64,000 nucleotides of DNA from Vitrella brassicaformis (lineage: Eukaryota > Sar > Vitrellaceae). The stretch lies in contig CDMY01000869.1 of NCBI GenBank assembly GCA_001179505.1, positions 76,586-140,585 on the forward strand. Reading direction: 5' to 3'. The notes below the pieces were generated by a model. The model had not been told where the DNA came from. It did not search any database and saw only the letters and a program-made list of their open reading frames with translations. Positions 32,701-44,478 of this stretch are shown in pieces. The stretch's first letter is position 1. Every line of letters starts with the position of its first letter. Position numbers and translations under genes: made by a program.

Positions 32701-35236
32701 TGCTGGTGCTCGTGTGTCCTTTGTTTCTCAGCTACTGACTGACTGACCGTAGTCGACGAGTGTGGCGAAGACGTCGCTTGCAGGCATGTTGTAGGTGGGG
32801 TGGCCTGCAGGCCACACGCATACACACGCATACACATAGGATGCATGTGACGTGTGGTGCACACACAGGTGTGGTGTGTGGTGCATTCCCTCTGGCCTTG
32901 TGCGCACCGCACCGTCGGGTATCTGGGGCACCACGTTGACCGACTTGAGAATCAAACTCAGAATGCACACCGTCTTGCCAAGACCAGGCTGTCGATTAAT
33001 GACGCATACCGTACACACAGACAAATCAGTCAGCGCAGCGCATGTGCCAAATCAGTCAGTCAGCCAGCCACCCACCTCATCGCAGAAGAGCCCTCCTCTG
33101 GGCAGCTTGAGCACATTGCCGTCGCCCCTTTCCCGCCAGCCCCCACTGACGCCCAGCAGCATCCACGAGGCGTCCTTGTTGGTGTGCCGGTTGATGTACA
33201 GCGACACACCCGTACCCTCACACACATCGCCATCGCCACCATCGCCATCGCCCTCCTGCTGCGGCTCCTGGTGGTGGGTGCTCATACTGCGGGCGAGTGC
33301 GTGGCCGACAAGCGACGGGTGGCTGGCACCGACGGCCGTGAGGGAGAGGGGGTACGCGTCTTCACCTTCTTGCACACCGTCTTCGGGCGGCAGCACCGGG
33401 TAGATCTGGTCAAAGAGCCTCTGGAAGATGGCCTCGCTCTCGCCCTCTCCTTGCTCATCACTACCACCCCCACCATGGGCGACGTGGGTGTGCCATTGTG
33501 GCCATATGGGCAGCTCCATCCACATGGCAGCGAAGCTCATGGGGTGGCCGGCGTGCTGGCAGAACCTGTAGCACTCGCCCATCGCCACCCCTACTCCGTC
33601 CGGCGACTGCTGCCGAGCTGCCCTCTCCCGGTTGCGGAGCCACAGCAGGCTGTGCTGCTGGTGAGCAAACAGGCCGCCCTTGACTGCCTGGGCGCTGCTT
33701 GGGTGAGGGGGCGTGGGAGGGGGCGTGGGGGTGGTGCTGGGACGGATGGGCTCGCCTCTGGGTGTGGCGGGGGGTGTGGGAGTGCTGGACGATGCGGGCG
33801 TCGCCTCCATGGGCACGGGTGCGTGTCTTGAGGCCGCCGTGTGGTGTAGGTGTTGTGGCTGCATCTCGCTCTCTTCGCCGCGGACGAGGAGTGATGAGAG
33901 GTAGAGAGGGAGGCCGGGCACGATGCCCTCGGTGAGCGCAAAGCCGTCGCGACACGTCGACGCTGCACAGCACAGCACAGATGGTATGATGTAACGACAT
34001 CACAACGCCCCGCACCTCTTGCCCTACCTACCGGTTGCCTGCAGGCTGATGGAGTCGAGTGCCGAAAAAATGAGCCGCAGGTTGTCCTCTGGCAGCCGCA
34101 ACACGTGGCCCACGGACACCGGGGGATGGACAGATGCTGGTGGGGTGTGGGGGTGGGGGTGGGGGTGGGTGTCGATGTGGGCGGGGCCGCCTCCTCCCTG
34201 AGCATGGGGCTGTCGTGTGCCGCACAGCAGCCTGTCGGGCTTGTTGAAGGGCGCCATGTCGTCCTCGACGCGATCAAACAAATCAGACATCTCCTGTACA
34301 GACAGAGAGAGGCATCCAGACAGACACAGAGAGATAGCGGAGTGTCATAGTGTTTGTGTGTGTGTGTGTGTGTGTGTATGTGTGTATGTGGCGTCTGTTG
34401 CCATTACCAGCTTGCCGAGCTCCTCTGTGTGCTCAAGGCAGCCTGCACACACACAGACACAGACATACATCCAACAACCGAGCACACAATACACACTGCA
34501 TCCTTCCCTCCCTCCCTCCCTCCCTCCCTCCCGGTGTTGGCCAGGTCCCTCACTCACCAACAACGCCGCAAGTCGGTCTCTCCCCCGCCACGACAGCGCC
34601 ATTGTTCCCCTGCCGCCTGGCGTTCAGGTCCCTCACATACTCGCGAAACTCACCGAACAGCCGCAGCTCCTCCTCAGCCCGCCGGTCACCCGCACTCTCA
34701 CTCACACTCACGCCCTCACTCTTGATGGGTTTGAGGTGAGTGAACACAAACATCTCCTTCTCGCGCATCGGCGACCCCAGCTTGAATGAGAACCACCGGC
34801 TCAGGTTCATCCACACATACACCTCAACGGCTGCATGGGCGGGGTCGGGATGGTGGCTATCCTGGAGGTCAGAGCCATCCGTTTCCTCAGTATCTGTCGG
34901 TGGCGCAGTGGAGGAGGTCGGCCTGACGATGAGTGCGTCGAGTCGGCGGCCATCGCAGATCGAGGCGAGTGCGCTGAGGAAGGGCGCCAGCTCACACGAG
35001 GCCAACTGAAGGAAGGTATCAAACAAACAGCACAGCCGAGGGGGAACAGGTGAGTGAGTGAATGGACACAGTAGCGTGAATTGCTTCTCTGTCTGTCCGT
35101 TTGTCTGTCTGTCTGTCTGCCTGGCCTGTGTGTGTACCTGTGGTTTGTGCGCAGACAGCCATCCGTCCGCCGCGGGGTAGTGGTAGCACTGTAGCCTCCC
35201 CACAGGCACCCACGCGTTCCTCCGCATCGAATGCAT
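26720..35236 (-). CDS. F-box/SNF2-family ATPase with inserted RING-type finger
   Basis: This is a predicted DNA translocase of the Rad5/16-like SNF2 group, closest in architecture to the plant F-box/SNF2 type (At3g54460-like). The start at 35236 reads MHSMRRNAWVPVGRLQC. An F-box-like LPEDNLRLIFSALDSISLQ lies at about 34090. The Q-like motif GGLFAHQQHSLLWLRNRER is at about 33650. Walker A is DE joined across an intron to PGLGKTVCILSLIL (about 32990), Ia is VVPPHMVDHWVAEVKKWFG (31500), II is MVIDEGHVMG (30490) and III is WIMTGTPHP (30330). A Cys/His finger (RQTFQCDKC, PCPHLHLSCTECL, CPMPECGEANPF) lies at about 29180-28800. Motif IV is LLVVSQVWEQLW, V is ELGSHGLDLSCASHVFILDP, and VI is QVISRAHRVG (27060-27030). 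Long Ser/Pro/Gln inserts, with a CAG run at 28560-28595, are unusual. It acts in the nucleus; role in repair or silencing is inferred. Confidence 0.85.
28556..28597. repeat. CAG/CTG run coding polyglutamine
   Basis: It lies within the SNF2 gene and encodes about 12 consecutive Gln on the minus strand, preceded by VITQ and followed by GQGQQ. It sits in the disordered insert between the RING-type finger and the helicase C-lobe. Confidence 0.8.
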
Positions 35237-35428
35237 CTTACGCAGCTAAGCTACCAGGCCGCCCGCAATGTTGCCCGCAGTCTCAGCCGCCTCCGCAAAG
35301 CTGACGAGCACAAGGTTCCACCGTTTGTGCGAGCTTGGCGCAGAAGGGGGGAACCGACTCATGGAGCTTTTGGCGAGCAGAGCACACGGAGGGTCTCCAC
35401 ACCTGCTGGCCTGCCTGCCCGTCAATGA
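35231..35428 (+). CDS. Possible small basic protein, weak call
   Basis: The ATG at 35231 overlaps the opposite SNF2 start codon at 35236. The frame reads MHLTQLSYQAARNVARSL, then SRLRKADEHKVPPFVRAWRR, 65 residues in all, with an amphipathic Arg-rich start like a mitochondrial presequence. It could be an upstream exon of the next plus gene or a chance frame. No family recognised. Confidence 0.25.
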   Translation: MHLTQLSYQAARNVARSLSRLRKADEHKVPPFVRAWRRRGEPTHGAFGEQSTRRVSTPAGLPARQ

Positions 35429-35636
35429 ATATACTGAGTGGCCACAGTGATTGACGCTCACAACCAAAGCAGGTATGTGTGGGTGGATGGATGGATGGCG
35501 GCTGCGGGAGGAATGAGAGCATCTTCATATGAATCAATCACGTCTGCTTGTGTGCTTGTGTGTGTGTGTATGTGTGTGTGTTTCTCTCCCAGACAGCGGC
35601 AAAGCAATTAACACCGAGTGTGAGAGGGAATTACTC

Positions 35637-36590
35637 TATGAGTTGTTGCTGTGGCGACACAGTCAAACAAGCATCAGAGGAGGCCAAGCAGGAGATGGCG
35701 GCGGAGGAGGACGAGGCCATCCACGGGGAGGTTCCCGCAGACACGGACTGCCTCATCTGTTTCGAGACCATCACCTGTGAAAACTACGTCGAGTACCAGA
35801 CACAGGGCGGCTCCCAATGGCACCCCGCCAAGTTCTGCTGGGACTGCATACAACAACTCCTCAAGGAACAGGTCAGTGACTGAGTCACACACTCACACAC
35901 GCAACCCAACACTCACCCAGAGATGCAATGCCCCTGTCTGTCTGTCTGTCTGTCTGTGTGTTCACTCAGTTCCAGAAGTACATGGACGGTGTGCAGAACA
36001 CGGATTGCGAGCGTGAGCAGCGTGCATTGCTCTCCAGGGGTCCGCCCATCCGTGTGCGGGACAAGAACGGCTTCCCGGAGTGCGGCGACGAGGAGGTCGG
36101 CCGCCTGTGGCTGTGTGGGGAGGGCCGGGTGCACGAGGGCAAAGTGGAGGGATGTGTGGAGGGGGAGGAGCGCATGAAGCTGTGGAATACGCATAGGCAG
36201 TTCATGGTGGAGAAGGAGAACGACAACGACAAGGAGACAGACGAAAGGGTAGAGGGCAGCNNNNNNNNNNNNNNNNNNNNNNNNNNNNNNNNNNNNNNNN
36301 NNNNNNNNNNNNNNNNNNNNNNNNNNNNNNNNNNNNNNNNNNNNNNNNNNNNNNNNNNNNNNNNNNNNNNNNNNNNNNNNNNNNNNNNNNNNNNNNNNNN
36401 NNNNNNNNNNNNNNNNNNNNNNNNNNNNNNNNNNNNNNNNNNNNNNNNNNNNNNNNNNNNNNNNNNNNNNNNNNNNNNNNNNNNNNNNNNNNNNNNNNNN
36501 NNNNNNNNNNNNNNNNNNNNNNNNNNNNNNNNNNNNNNNNNNNNNNNNNNNNNNNNNNNNTCGGCGTCTCTTGTCCTGAAAAGATTGTGA
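35637..36590 (+). CDS. RING-like zinc-finger protein, interrupted by an assembly gap
   Basis: The ATG at 35637 gives MSCCCGDTVKQASEEAKQEM. A Cys/His cluster follows: DCLICFETITCENY then WHPAKFCWDCIQQLLKEQ (about 35748-35872), a C-x2-C...H...C-x2-C pattern resembling a degenerate RING or treble-clef finger. An intron (about 35873-35968, with a CTGT run) leads to FQKYMDGVQNTDCEREQRAL and ECGDEEVGRLWLCGEG. The acidic-basic end (KENDNDKETDER) runs into 300 Ns at 36261. A short frame after the gap (SASLVLKRL, stop before 36591) is only conditionally part of it. An upstream exon may exist. Function unknown; E3-like or structural. Confidence 0.55.
36261..36560. other. Assembly gap (300 N)
   Basis: Exactly 300 undetermined bases, probably a fixed-size placeholder. 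It interrupts the 3' part of the RING-like gene. Confidence 0.98.
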
Positions 36591-37281
36591 CTCTCCCTCT
36601 GTTAGTTTGAGGCAGAGGCATGTGGTGTCTATCTGTCTGCCGGGTGTGTGGTGTGTGAGTGTGGTGTGTAAGTAACTGAGTGTCGGCGGTGCATTAATGA
36701 CAGGACAGTGACGTCACGTCCATCTATCTGGCTTGTGTAGAGTGTGCTTGAGATGACTGACTGACTGATGCACTGATGGATGTGGGGGAATCGATGCGTG
36801 TGGGATGGTAAGAAAGACTGACTGAGAAGAAGTCTGACCGATTGATTATCTATCGTCGTGTGGAGCCAACGATACGATTTGTGCGAGGCAGAGCTCTCAC
36901 CCTACAAATACAAATGGCCGTTAACTGTACACACACACACACGCACATACACATATACAGACAGATACAGATGTACGCGCAAGTCCACACACATGACATG
37001 GTCACTCACTCACTCAGCCGTCCGGCTTGGAGTCAGCCAACCAAGCAGCTGTGTGTATTATATAGCTCACCACACACACACACGTATGTCGATAACGCAC
37101 ATCCATCCAGCCAGCCAGCCAGTCAGTCTCCTGAGGACCCCTCCCCACGGCTGCCTCTACGATGGGGACGAATTATGCACAGACAGACACGTCATGTACA
37201 GCACACCCCACAGCCTCACCCACTCACCCACCCCACCCAGGCCTCTCCTTCTTCGGTCGGTCAGGTGGGTGTGGTTGTGGG
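36591..37281. other. Convergent spacer
   Basis: TGTG, CTGA, CACA and CAGC runs only. No gene seen. Confidence 0.5.
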
Positions 37282-39243
37282 TCAGATGGCCTTGTCTTTG
37301 GGCGGTGAAGATGGTGAGGATGCTTTCCTCACCCGGAAGACCGACAGGTACGCCTTCCGCTTCCGAGCCACACCCAACACCAACCGATAAAACACCACAC
37401 ACGTCACCGCCAGCACGCCCAGCACACCAGCCGCCACCAAAAGCCTCTCGCGATATAACCGGGACTCAAACCTGACCACACACAGGGAGGGTATGCAGCA
37501 ATAGGCGTGTGTGGTTTGGCATTTGGGTGTGGAGTAGTGGTTGGTGTGCTGCCTGGCTGGCTGGCTGACCTCCTGACGATGTGTATGGCTTCAGCAAAGT
37601 AAGCGAGAGCGTTGATGAGGGCCACGATCTCGTTCCTCTCGAGAGACACAACTCGATAGTCGGCCGCTGACGCCTGCACACATACACAGGGACGGGGACC
37701 ACACACACATGCGGCCAGTCCACCCTGCTGTCTGTGTGTGTGTTGGTGTGTGTGGCTCTCTGACTGACCCTGAGTGCGAGGCTGAGTGCGGTCATTTTGA
37801 GTCTGCCGTGCAGGCGGCACTTCTCGCACTCCACACAGTCGAGGATCCTGGTAATGTTGTGGAACTGACGAAGGGCCTCAGAGGACCTGACACGACACAC
37901 ACAGGCCATCCATACAAATGGACGTACGTACGTACGTACACGATTGATTTGCGCTAGTTAGTCCTCTGGCTCACTGACTTCTTTTCGAAGAGTGGTTCGT
38001 CCATGTATTGCGGTCGGCATGATGCGAACGTATGGTTGAGCAAGTGGAACAGGTCGGCACGCGCCTGCAGGTCCTCCGACTTGTTCCCTGCAATGCACCA
38101 GACCAGACCACCACACCCCACACATCGAAATCGACAGGGCACAGCACACGTCGTGGATGGGATGGGATGCATCCCTCGGGGTCCGTCCGTCCGTCCGTCC
38201 CTACCTGTTTCACAATGGCATTCCTCGAGTATTGGCGACACATGGCACACAGTCCGCAGGAGGATGGCCAAGGTGAAGTACAGGTTGGCTATCCTGTCGT
38301 CATACGGACCCAGCTTGGCCTTGTAGAACGACATGCTGTAACTGTAGCGAGAACCAACACCACTCCCACCACCACCGCTCCCATGGGTCTCGATGGCGCC
38401 ATTGTGCCTCTCGGGTACGTGGTAGTACTCTGCTGACAGCGCTGCGATGTTGCTGTGCATGCCCGATATGATGCGGTAGAAGTTCTCTTCATCCAAACAG
38501 GTCTCGTCGCTCTCCAGGCAGTTCTCACGGTAGATGAGGTACCAGATGTGCCCCCCTGAGTAGGCCGTATACGACGGCCGGTTCAGCGTCAGGTCGACGT
38601 AGGTGGCCTTGTGGGAGGCCTCCCCCGATATGAGCTGCGCGAACGCTTCTGGGGATCCGGGCGGCGCCTCCCAGACCGAGCTGAGGTCGTACCTGTCGGT
38701 CTCCTTCCACGGTGTGAATGAGAGGTCCTCACTGTGGCTGCGGTCGACGAAGTTCTCGACGGGCTTCATCTGCCATGGCTTGGGGATGTCATCCTCATCG
38801 CACTCGCACACCGAGCAGCCCTGAGGATTCTGACCTGTAGGTTGATTGACACACAGCGGAGCCATGGGGCGAGAGGGGTGGTGGTGGGTTCTTCTTTGGT
38901 GCGTCTGCGTACACATGGCCTCCATGGCGTAGAAGGGGCATTCTTTGCTCAAGTCGGCCTTGAAGATCCTGAACCACACACACACAGAGATGCAGTGCAG
39001 ACCAGCAGGCAGTCAGTTACGCCATCCGACTGTTCCTTCACTGCCCTACTTGAAGAATGTTTTGGCCTGCAATCTCTGCAGTATGGGTGTGAGCGTGAGG
39101 GCGTCCTGCTCTATCTCCCCAGCCGAGGGGACGGAGGGGGGGAGCACCACTGACGCAGAGGATGTCTGCAGCACGGTGGTGACGGTTACCGCACAGGTGA
39201 CCCCACACCAGAGCATTGCGGTGGACGACAGTGTCGAGCCCAT
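37282..39243 (-). CDS. ERO1: ER oxidoreductin 1 (ERO1), thiol oxidase
   Basis: This FAD-dependent ER enzyme re-oxidises protein disulfide isomerase. The ATG at 39243 starts a signal segment MGSTLSSTAMLWCGVTCAV. Family blocks in order are FKADLSKECPFYAMEAMC, the CSVCECDEDDIPKPW shuttle-type Cys cluster, YVDLTLNRPSYTAYSGG, HIWYLIYRENCLESDETC, NFYRIISGMHSNIAALSAEY, IANLYFTLAILLRTV, FHNITRILDCVECEKCRLHG with the active-site CxxC, and LERNEIVALINALAYFAEA. After these comes an apparent C-terminal transmembrane segment (LLVAAGVLGVLAVTCVVFY) and a basic tail ending at 37282. A membrane anchor is not typical of yeast Ero1 and could hold the enzyme in the ER membrane. It is divergent with the PSI-domain gene, 90 bp apart. 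Confidence 0.92.
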
Positions 39244-39333
39244 CTCATTACCCAAGGACTTTGTTCGCCACGTTGCGCCGTGATGCGAGCTCAAATTAGA
39301 AGGTGTGTGTAAATGCTTGAGATGTGGTAGGGG
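39244..39333. promoter_or_regulatory. Divergent spacer ERO1/PSI gene (90 bp)
   Basis: Start codons at 39243 (minus) and 39334 (plus) face away from each other. Both products enter the secretory pathway, so co-regulation, for example by ER stress, is plausible but not shown by any motif I can name. Confidence 0.4.
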
Positions 39334-41883
39334 ATGAAGAGGCGGAAGCGGGCGTTGATGTGGCTGTGGACGCCCCTCTTATTGCTCGCGGCGTTGTTGA
39401 GGCGAACCGCGGCATGGCGAGAAGGTCCACAGCGCCACCAGCCAGTGCACTTGTCAGGCAGCCTCCACTCTCTCTCTGCTGCAGATCATGGCCAGAGATC
39501 CGACGGCAGCTATGGGCCAGAAGTGAGCCTATCCCACCGCCATGCGTCACACCATTCCTACAGGGGACAAGAACAGACCTCTGATGGGCAGAACCCAACA
39601 CAGCAAACACAGCAAGCACAGCCAGTGCAGCAGCAGCCAGTCTATGGCCCATATGCCGCGCAGCCCCCCTTGCAGCCCTTCCAGCAGCCAGGGCCCCCTG
39701 CCTATCCGCCACCACCATACGTGTACAGCTACCCCATCCCGGCGCCAGGCTACGCCCCTCAGCAACCCATGCAGCTACAACCACAGCCCCAGCAGCAGCA
39801 GCCGCCACAGCAGTATGTCACACAACCCCAGCCGCAGCAGCCCATCCTTCCCACAGCAACTTCTCCTGACTTCGCGCCTGATCTCGCCAGCGGCGCCCGC
39901 AGCCCTGGGGCGGCGCCCATGAAGCAGCCCCACGCTGGCGGTGCTGGTGGTGCTGGGGGTGGTGGCGGTGTTGGTGGTGGGGTGGTTCCGTCTGCTGCTC
40001 AGTTGGGCAAGGCGGCAGATAGGATGGAGAGGAGTATGGAGAAGGTGACAGAGGAGGTCCGGAAGCTGCAGCTGCAAGCAAGGGCGGGCGACAGGGTCTT
40101 CGCCAACAAATTCAAACAAGTATGGATGTATGTAAAGGAATAATGAATGAATGAATGAATGAGCCCAGTGGATGTGCGTGTATGTGTGCAGCTTGAGGTA
40201 GAGGTTCGTGGGATGAAGACCGACGTCAAGCAGTCCCGTGCCAGGTAGGTGGGTAGGTAGGTAGCTGTGTTGCAAATGCATACAGACACGAGCCCGGCGA
40301 ATGGTTGTGGATGGATCGGGGTCTTTGTGTTGTGTGTGCTGGGCTGGCTGCACTGCACTGCACCAGGTACAAGGGTGCGGCGTATCTGTGCGGTCAGTTC
40401 ACGACCTGCAGCGAGTGCGTGCAGTCCACTCTGTGCGGCTGGTGCCCCGCACAGCACAGGTGCTTCCCAGGCAACAGATACGGCGCATTCGACATCGAGG
40501 ACCAGCCCACGGCAGATGGCGTCCGGCCGGCAGTCTTCTCCTGCCAGAGGTTCTTCTTCAGCTACTGCACTGACGCGGGGCTCTCATGCTCACAATACGA
40601 CACTTGCACCGTACACACACACAGACAGAGGGAGAGAGAGAGAGAGAGAGAGGGGCTGGGGGCCATGTGGTGAGGGTGTCTCTCTCTCTGTGTGTGTGTG
40701 TGTGTGCTTCGTTTCGTCCCTCCATTCCCTCATCGGTTCAGTCGTGCACCCGTGACCCGAGTTGCGGCTGGTGTGCGCACGACTCGTATTGCCTGGAGGG
40801 CAATGAGGAGGGTCCGACGGAGGTCGACTGCCCCCGTACTGACCACAAGTCCACGTGGATGCATAAATTCTTAGACGAGCCAAAGGCCTGCGACCCCATG
40901 TCAGTGACCAACGGCTAGAGAGAAAACGCATCGCATGCCGTCTGCCCTGCTTGCCTATGGGGTGTGTATGTCTTTTCGGGGTGTGTGTGTGTATGTCAGT
41001 GCGATGCGCAAGTTGACGGTGTACAAGACGACAGCTAACGGGGGCCACAGCTCAATAGAGGAGGAGATAGGCGACCTCGAACGACAGGTAGACAGATAGG
41101 TACACACCACGCCCCGCCATGTATGTGTAGTGTCTCTGCCTGCCTGCCTGACTTTGTGTGTCCATGCAGCTTCAGGCGGCCGCCAATCACTACTACGAGG
41201 CCCGGCAGCTGGAGCAAGCGGCAGAGGCTCAGGCCAGCAACAAGGGCATAGACACGACAACCACACCGCAGACACGGCAGCAGCAACAACAACAGCAACA
41301 ACAGCAGCAGCAACAGCAGCATCCTGCTGTCCAGGGCGGCACGTCCAACAACATCATAGTCATCCCCGTCCCCGCCGCATCCGCCCCTGCTGGCGGCTAC
41401 CCCATACAACCCGCACCAATGCCCATACCCATGCAGCAGCAGCAGCAGCAGATGCAGCCAATGCCCATGCAGCAGCCGGGGCAGCAGCCGGTGCCTGCAC
41501 CGGGCGGAGGCAACCAGACGAACCAGACAACTAATGCCACAAATGCCACACAGCCACAGCCACAGCCACAACCACAACCGATGCCGGTGCAGCCTGGCGT
41601 GCCACCCGCGCCTGTGGGTGTGCCGGCGACGGTGAGCCCCTACGGCTATGGCTATGGGTATGGGTATGGTGCCCCGAACAACATTCCATACATGACCACG
41701 CCGGCCATGACAGGGGCAGGGGCAGGGGCAGGGGCAGGGGGCCAGCTTATGACCACGGGCACATTACCAGCGGGTGGTAGCACTACCTCTCCGGCGCCCA
41801 CGGCGCTGGCCGACAATTCGACTCAGCACAACAAAACTAGGGGGTGGTTTGGGTGGATTACGGGCAGATCGCATGCTGCGTGA
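39334..41883 (+). CDS. Secreted Gln/Pro-rich protein with two PSI (plexin-type) Cys modules
   Basis: The ATG at 39334 gives a basic start and signal anchor MKRRKRALMWLWTPLLLLAA. A Pro/Gln/Tyr-rich region (PQQQQPPQQY, YPPPPYVYSYPIPAPGY) extends to about 39860. A Gly run and a coiled-coil-like segment RMERSMEKVTEEVRKLQLQ follow. Two PSI-like modules come next: CSECVQSTLCGWCPAQHRCF (about 40405-40470) and CTRDPSCGWCAHDSYCLEGN (about 40745-40805), both with the CGWC core. The last exon (from 41169) carries Gln runs, a PQPQPQPQP repeat, YGYGYGYGYG and GAGAGAGAGG, and ends SHAA at 41883. Potential N-glycosylation sites (NQTNQTTNATNAT) lie nearby. It is likely extracellular, wall or surface-matrix. 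No enzyme domain. Confidence 0.75.
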
Positions 41884-42091
41884 CTGAAGAATGTTTGTGT
41901 GAGTGGCGGGTGGGCTCGTGCCACGAAGGTGACTTTCCATGTGCGGGTACGGGTGGTGGTGATGATGTAAATCGCCGATATGTGGCCACACGGACAGATA
42001 GACACTGTGTCTCGGTCAATTAAGGCTTCTTACATATACCTCCAATCACCTCACGTCACGTCTCGTCACTGGGTCCCTTGTGTCACTCACA
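41884..42091. other. Short convergent spacer
   Basis: About 200 bp between the stops of the PSI gene and the SET gene. No signals recognised. Confidence 0.5.
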
Positions 42092-44478
42092 TCACAGCAC
42101 AGAGTCTGTCTGTGTGCACATATCGATGCATCTATGCAACAGTCTCTTCTCGCCCACACGGACCATCAACTGGTCCATCTGCACACACACACACACACAC
42201 ACCCCGAGAAACCACCCGCGCCTGCTTGTGCCTGAACGAACAAATCGCCTGCCTACCTGTATAGGTGTCACATCGACGGCCGGCACGGTACTGCCCTCAC
42301 CGCTGGCCAGCCAGGTGCCCTTCATGTCCTGCCGTCTTGTCATGTGTTGGTCGCCCAGCAGCGCCTCATCGTGTTCGAGGGTGGTCTCATAGCTGCTGAG
42401 AGCTCGCCGGGCCAGCCGACACACCATCGACCATACGCGCCGCTCATCAGCAGCTGCTGGGAGGGCCTCGCCCTGCAGTGCAGTTGTGCAAACATTTGCA
42501 CGTGGACAATCTGTGGATATCATATGGGTGCATGGTGGTGCTGCGGGCATGGCATACCAACAGGACGGCATCAATCAGGGGGTGGGCGTTGTGGCTGCTG
42601 CTCTGGAGGGCTGAAATGAAATACACAAACAAACAGGCAATCCGTGAGTGTCAGAGGTCACTGCACGCCACGCATCAGTGTGTGCATACCGACAGCCAGC
42701 CGCAGCGTGGTGAGGAGGTTGTGTGAGATCTCCACGGCCTGCTGGCTGTCATCCTCTTCGTCATCTTGCTGGTGCTGCTGGTGGCATGGCGCCCACCCGA
42801 TGAACCAGTGCTGCAGCAGACCGTGTCGCTCCAACAGAGACGCATACTCGGCTTGACAAGCGCCCTGCAACACAAAAACAGACACACAGTCATGCCACTG
42901 GCTTTAGTGTGTGTGTGGCAGGAGGGTTACTGACACGAGCAGGTGTGCTATGGTCGTCCAGTGCATCGAGCGAGGGGGCCTTGGGCGTTACCTGATCAAA
43001 GGGGGTAACAAGAGATGGGGCCATCGATGCTGTTGCCCCGTTGTCACTCACCTCAATGGCGTCGTTTGTGTTGAGTGGTATTGCAAAGCCGTAGGTGTCA
43101 ATCAGCGACCAGTTGCCCTTCTGGCAGTAACAGATGAACAGCTCCTCACCTGTGGGCGCCAAACAAACAAGCAAACAGACAAGGGATTACACACTCTAGG
43201 CTGCGTGCCGACAGATGCCCGCGAGGGATTGCTGGGCCAGGCCATGACCTGCCTGGCTGGTAGTCTCTGCCCGCCCTGAAGACGTACTCGCCGCTGCTCC
43301 GCTCGTACCCGCACACACTGAGTCCAGTGCACCCAAACAAGCAGGACAGGCACCACACCACATGACGTCCGTACGTGAGCCCTGCCCTGCCGACCCGACC
43401 CCTTGTTTCACGGTCTACCTACCTACATACCTACCTGTCGTCGATGGCAAAGTTGAACAAGTCCCCCAAGGGCACAAGACACCTGACAGCCGCCCGCACA
43501 CGGACCCGTTTATTATGCACCAAGAAACGTCCATTTGGTTGATGCGTCCCACCAGCAGTCGCGGTCGTTGCTGCTGCTCTCCCGCTCCGGGATCAGGGGG
43601 CTGGGCCAGTAGCAGCCGCGTGTCATGACGGTGTAGTAGGCCCACGCCACGTCAGCCTCACTGGGGTGCAGGAACAGACGGCTCACAGAGGGGCTGCTGA
43701 AGACCTGAATGAGTGTAGATAACAAGCGGAAGGATGACGAATGATGGATGGATGGATGGATGCTCTCTGTGCTGGTTGCGTGTGTACCAGTGTGGTGAGT
43801 CGTTGATACATGCGTCTGACGTCTTGGCGGTGCCTCGCCACCTCCCTCCGCCGGAACGCCGGCTGAATGGCTGCATCGCACGCCAATGCCTGTGTGCTTG
43901 ATTGATCTGTGACGTGGCGCCTGGCCTGTCTCATTACCTACCTTTGGCCTCCGCATCGGAATAGTAGTACCTGGGGAGGACAGGCAGACACAGTACGATG
44001 CGGCCCGTCCCTGCCTCTCTGTCCACTCACGGACAGTGTGGAGTATGTTGGCGGCAGAGATGCCATGTATGCCGCGTATAAGGACTGCTGCCCCTTGGCC
44101 CGCTCGCGAAGCAGATGCAGCACCAGCACATCCACCGCACACAGCTCTGCCCTCTCGACGTACAGCGGCCGCACAATCGACTCGCCAATGTCACCTGGCA
44201 GACAGACACAGACAGACAGACAGAGAAGCAAACAATCACAGTATGTTCTGCTGATCTTTCCCTCTCTCTCTCTGTTTCTTTCGCTTCTCCTCACTTTTGA
44301 GTGCAGATCTGGTGTTCATCAGCAGATCCCCGGGGATGCCAAGCATCCTTTCGCCCTTTCGCACTTGTCGACTGCTGCACAGGCCTCGTCCGGTGAGCGG
44401 GAACGATTCCACCGCCAGATCATGTGTCACGCCATGCGCTTGGAGCCATTCCTGCAGCGCATTGAGCGTAGGACTCAT
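42092..44478 (-). CDS. SET-domain protein-lysine methyltransferase, LSMT/SETD3/6 type
   Basis: The ATG at 44478 gives MSPTLNALQEWLQAHGV. The N-SET signature TGRGLCSSRQVRKGERMLGIP follows (about 44410-44350), then ELCAVDVLVLHLLRERAKG and SLYAAYMASLPPTY, and WAYYTVMTRGCYWP. LVPLGDLFNFAIDD matches the P..DL.NH core. EELFICYCQKGNWSLIDTYGF matches GE.vfIsYG..sN..ll..YGF. A Rubisco-LSMT-type substrate-binding domain follows: LARRALSSYETTLEHDEALL (about 42420-42360) and VGEKRLLHRCID (42150). The usual His after the catalytic-core Asn is Phe here. The exon containing it requires a gtttct donor. No clear plastid leader is visible from this start. The substrate cannot be assigned from sequence. Confidence 0.8.

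Noticed and set aside
36202-36621. Open frames across the 36.3-kb N gap
   Set aside because: They consist mostly of undetermined residues; no evidence of coding continuity on the minus strand.
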